64,000 nt of DNA from Asaia bogorensis (GTDB lineage: Bacteria; Pseudomonadota; Alphaproteobacteria; Acetobacterales; Acetobacteraceae), in NCBI RefSeq assembly GCF_900465345.1, contig NZ_UEGO01000010.1, positions 124,001 through 188,000 on the forward strand, in the 5' to 3' direction. Position 1 is the stretch's first letter, and each line of letters starts with the position of its first letter. This document shows positions 61,922 to 64,000 of this stretch, in pieces. The notes beneath the pieces were generated by a model. The model saw only the letters and a list, made by a program, of their open reading frames with translations, did no database searches and had not been told where the DNA came from. The translations under genes were made by a program, and so were the position numbers.

Positions 61922-63154
61922 TTGTCGCAGGATTTTTTCAGTTTTTTCCCCTGGCTGGTGGCTGTCATCGCCCTGGCTGTCTCGGTGTTTCTGTGGTCAC
62001 GGCTCTCGCGCCGTGGGACCGACAGGGATCTTCTCTCACGCATCTACGTGCTGCTTGAGCGTGACGCAGCAGAACGTGGCAGCGACAGCGAATTCCATCG
62101 TAGTGCCCTGATCGAGACCGAGCGGGTCTTGTCTGCGCGTCTCGAACAGCAACGCAGCGATATGAGCGATCGTCTGGCCGGGTTGAGTCATCGCCTCGGT
62201 CAGGAGCTTGCCGAAACAAGGCTTGCTCAGGGTCAAATGCTGCGTGACATGATGCGCGAAAATGCAGAGCAGCTCGCCCAGATCCGGGCCTCAGTCAGCG
62301 AGCAGTTGCACGTTACCGTCGAAAAACAGATGCAGACCTCGTTTCAGCGCGTTGTCGAGCAGTTTTCAGCCATGCAGAAGGCCATTGGCGAAGTCTCCGC
62401 CGTGACAGCCCAGATTGGCGATCTGAAAAGGCTGTTTGGCAACGTCAAGACGCGTGGGGGTTGGGGGGAAGCTCAGCTGCGCGCGATACTTGATGATATT
62501 CTGCCCGCGGAATCCTACGACAGTAACTACCGGATTGGTGATGGTGGTGAAGTTGTGGAGTTTGCCCTTCGCATGCCGGTGCGCAGCGCCACGCCGCCGC
62601 GCCTTGCCATCGACAGCAAATTCCCCACCGAAGCCTATGAGCGTCTGATTGATGCGGTGGATCGCGCCGATCAGGCGGCAGAGCGTATCGCGCGCCGCGC
62701 CCTCGACAATGCGGTGCGCCTTGAGGCCCGCAAGATTGCCGAGAAATATATCCACCCGCCGCTTACCGTCGAGTTTGCCGTGCTCTATCTGCCAACAGAC
62801 GGGCTCTACATGGAGGTTGCGCGTATACCGGGGCTGATCGACGAGGTTGGGCGTGTGCACCGCGTTATCATCATGGGGCCTTCCCTCATTCCCGCCCTGC
62901 TGCGTACAGTCCATCTCGGATATGTGACATTGGCGCTGGAGGAACGCACGGACGCCATCGCAAGGCTTCTGGGGCTCACCCGGCAGGAAATGCTGCGCAT
63001 GGACGGCGTGCTTGAAAAACTCTCACGTGGCGCGGGTGCCATGAGCAATACGATTGATGAAGCAAGGCGGCGCACCCGTGTTCTGGGGCGCAAGCTTCGT
63101 GGGCTTGACGGGCAGGGGCCGGGTGACGACCTTGAAACACTGGATGAGCTTTAA
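61922..63154 (+). CDS. rmuC: RmuC-family DNA recombination protein
   Basis: A 410-residue membrane-anchored protein: N-terminal helix (FFPWLVAVIALAVSVFLWSRL), a long coiled coil (about residues 45-130) and the RmuC nuclease-like core VKTRGGWGEAQLRAILDDILPAESYDSNYRI, PPRLAIDSKFPTEAYERLIDA, KIAEKYIHPPLTVEFAVLYLPTDGLYMEVAR and HRVIIMGPSLIPALLRTVHLGY. It limits inversions at repeats. The start is TTG 61922, with GGAG 7 nt upstream; no better codon is in frame upstream. A two-component pair follows. Confidence 0.9.
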   Translation: MSQDFFSFFPWLVAVIALAVSVFLWSRLSRRGTDRDLLSRIYVLLERDAAERGSDSEFHRSALIETERVLSARLEQQRSDMSDRLAGLSHRLGQELAETRLAQGQMLRDMMRENAEQLAQIRASVSEQLHVTVEKQMQTSFQRVVEQFSAMQKAIGEVSAVTAQIGDLKRLFGNVKTRGGWGEAQLRAILDDILPAESYDSNYRIGDGGEVVEFALRMPVRSATPPRLAIDSKFPTEAYERLIDAVDRADQAAERIARRALDNAVRLEARKIAEKYIHPPLTVEFAVLYLPTDGLYMEVARIPGLIDEVGRVHRVIIMGPSLIPALLRTVHLGYVTLALEERTDAIARLLGLTRQEMLRMDGVLEKLSRGAGAMSNTIDEARRRTRVLGRKLRGLDGQGPGDDLETLDEL

Positions 63155-63202
63155 GCTGAATTTTACTATCGAAGCGGGGCAGGATTAGGCAGAAATGACA
63201 TC

Positions 63203-63928
63203 ATGAAACCGGATCATAGTCTCTCTTCTGCTTTGCCAGATCTGTCGTCAAAAGCCCGCATCCTGTTTGTTGAGGATGATGACACGCTTGCGAGGGAAGT
63301 TGTTGAGGAGCTGGCGGCGCGTGGGTTTGCAGTCTCGCATGTTTCCACCGGTCAGGCCGGACTCGAAGCGGCAACGAGCGACGCCTATGATCTGCTGGTT
63401 CTTGATCGCATGTTGCCCCTGCTCGACGGGCTTTCTGTTATCGAGAAGCTTCGCAACCAGAATATCCACGCACCTGTGCTTGTTCTGTCGGCGCTCTCGG
63501 CGGTGGATGATCGTGTGACCGGTCTCAAGGCCGGTGGCGATGATTACCTTACCAAGCCTTTCGCCATGGATGAACTCGTGGCACGTATCGAGGCCCTGCT
63601 GAGGCGCCCCAATGACACGCGCGCGACAATGCTGCGTGTCGGGCCACTGGATATGGACCTGATCGACCGCACCGTGACCCGCGAGGGGCGCGATATCGAG
63701 TTGCTGCCCCGCGAGTTCCGTCTTCTGGAATATCTGATGCGCAGGCCTAACCAGGTGCTCACCCGCACCATGCTGCTGGAGGATGTCTGGAACTACCGGT
63801 TCATTCCCCAGACCAATCTGGTTGACGTGCATATCGGCAAGCTGCGTCGCAAGGTCGATGCCACCGGTGAGACACCGCTGATCCACAGCATCAGGGGATC
63901 GGGGTTCATGCTGCGTGTCGCTCTCTGA
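63203..63928 (+). CDS. OmpR-family response regulator
   Basis: A 241-residue two-component regulator: receiver ARILFVEDDDTLAREVVEELAARGF with phospho-acceptor Asp68 in LVLDRMLPLLDG and GGDDYLTKPFAMDEL, then a winged helix LLPREFRLLEYLMRRPNQVLTRTMLLEDVWNY, TNLVDVHIGKLRRKVD, IHSIRGSGFMLR. The type resembles CusR/QseB/PrrA-like regulators; its stimulus is unknown. The sensor gene begins inside its last codons. Confidence 0.9.
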   Translation: MKPDHSLSSALPDLSSKARILFVEDDDTLAREVVEELAARGFAVSHVSTGQAGLEAATSDAYDLLVLDRMLPLLDGLSVIEKLRNQNIHAPVLVLSALSAVDDRVTGLKAGGDDYLTKPFAMDELVARIEALLRRPNDTRATMLRVGPLDMDLIDRTVTREGRDIELLPREFRLLEYLMRRPNQVLTRTMLLEDVWNYRFIPQTNLVDVHIGKLRRKVDATGETPLIHSIRGSGFMLRVAL

Positions 63929-64000
63929 CAATCCACGCTTCGGCGTTTTTCGCACGGCGACCTTCCGCCTGACGCTGGCTTTCGTGGCCGCCATCATTGG
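63915..64000 (+). CDS. Sensor histidine kinase, N-terminal fragment (partial)
   Basis: From GTG 63915, overlapping the response-regulator stop by 14 bp in another frame, the sequence reads VSLSDNPRFGVFRTATFRLT then LAFVAAIIG, the start of a first transmembrane helix, before the window ends. Position directly behind a response regulator and this N-terminus indicate the cognate membrane-bound kinase. No catalytic domain is visible. Confidence 0.7.
   Translation, partial: MSLSDNPRFGVFRTATFRLTLAFVAAII

Overview
The window is 64 kb of ordinary-looking alphaproteobacterial chromosome at roughly 60% GC, most likely from an acetic acid bacterium (Acetobacteraceae; genus not resolved). Three things point there. 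The tmRNA is of the circularly permuted two-piece alphaproteobacterial type and has an ANDN...LAVAA-type tag. There is an alpha-type SspB, a DUF3576-leuS-lptE-holA cluster and thyX. The neighbourhood also carries a DhaK-DhaL fusion, AbrB, TonB-receptor and BTAD-regulator genes. No prophage, transposase or CRISPR array was seen.

Layout. 1-10 kb: queA (cut by the window edge), a LysR regulator divergent from azoR, a YceI / cytochrome b561 / YceI module, a VOC protein, an isochorismatase-like hydrolase overlapping an AbrB-type membrane protein and divergent from a TetR regulator with a perfect 12-bp palindrome, sspB, tmRNA and thyX. 10-20 kb: small proteins, a lytic-transglycosylase-like lipoprotein, the peroxide locus oxyR / ahpC-ahpF, topoisomerase IB, an aldo/keto reductase and a large RTX-like surface protein. 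20-26 kb: dps, a SnoaL-like protein, an MFS exporter and two glycosyltransferases.

26-33 kb is the phosphate regulon: pstC-pstA-pstB-phoU-phoB-phoR under a Pho-box-like site, with pstS displaced to the far end behind an inverted small membrane gene. 33-40 kb: a likely protein-deglycation pair (LMW phosphatase plus fructosamine-kinase family), dihydroxyacetone kinase, an amino-acid permease and a dicarboxylate/amino-acid symporter. At 40.8-41.1 kb a tRNA-Arg(CCU) gene is interrupted in its anticodon loop by a 232-nt group I intron, next to a large BTAD-type regulator.

43-52 kb: DUF3576 lipoprotein, leuS, lptE, holA, then an oligopeptide-type ABC importer operon in the order C-B-D-F with no binding protein. 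52-58 kb: a TonB-dependent receptor divergent from a Tat-exported MRJP/yellow-family protein, YidB, and minC-minD-minE. 58-64 kb: a GST, a BaiN/HI0933-type flavoprotein, a PfpI/DJ-1 protein, a small cysteine-containing lipoprotein, rmuC, an OmpR-type response regulator and the first codons of its sensor kinase.

Functional themes are oxidative stress (OxyR, AhpCF, Dps, AzoR, GST), phosphate sensing and uptake, envelope biogenesis and division (LptE, transglycosylase, MinCDE, glycosyltransferases) and ribosome rescue (tmRNA, SspB). I found no convincing wholly new system. The most notable items are the intron-split tRNA, the TetR palindrome, the phoR start with its coding frame directly behind the phoB stop, the deglycation pair, and the orphan surface and regulatory proteins.
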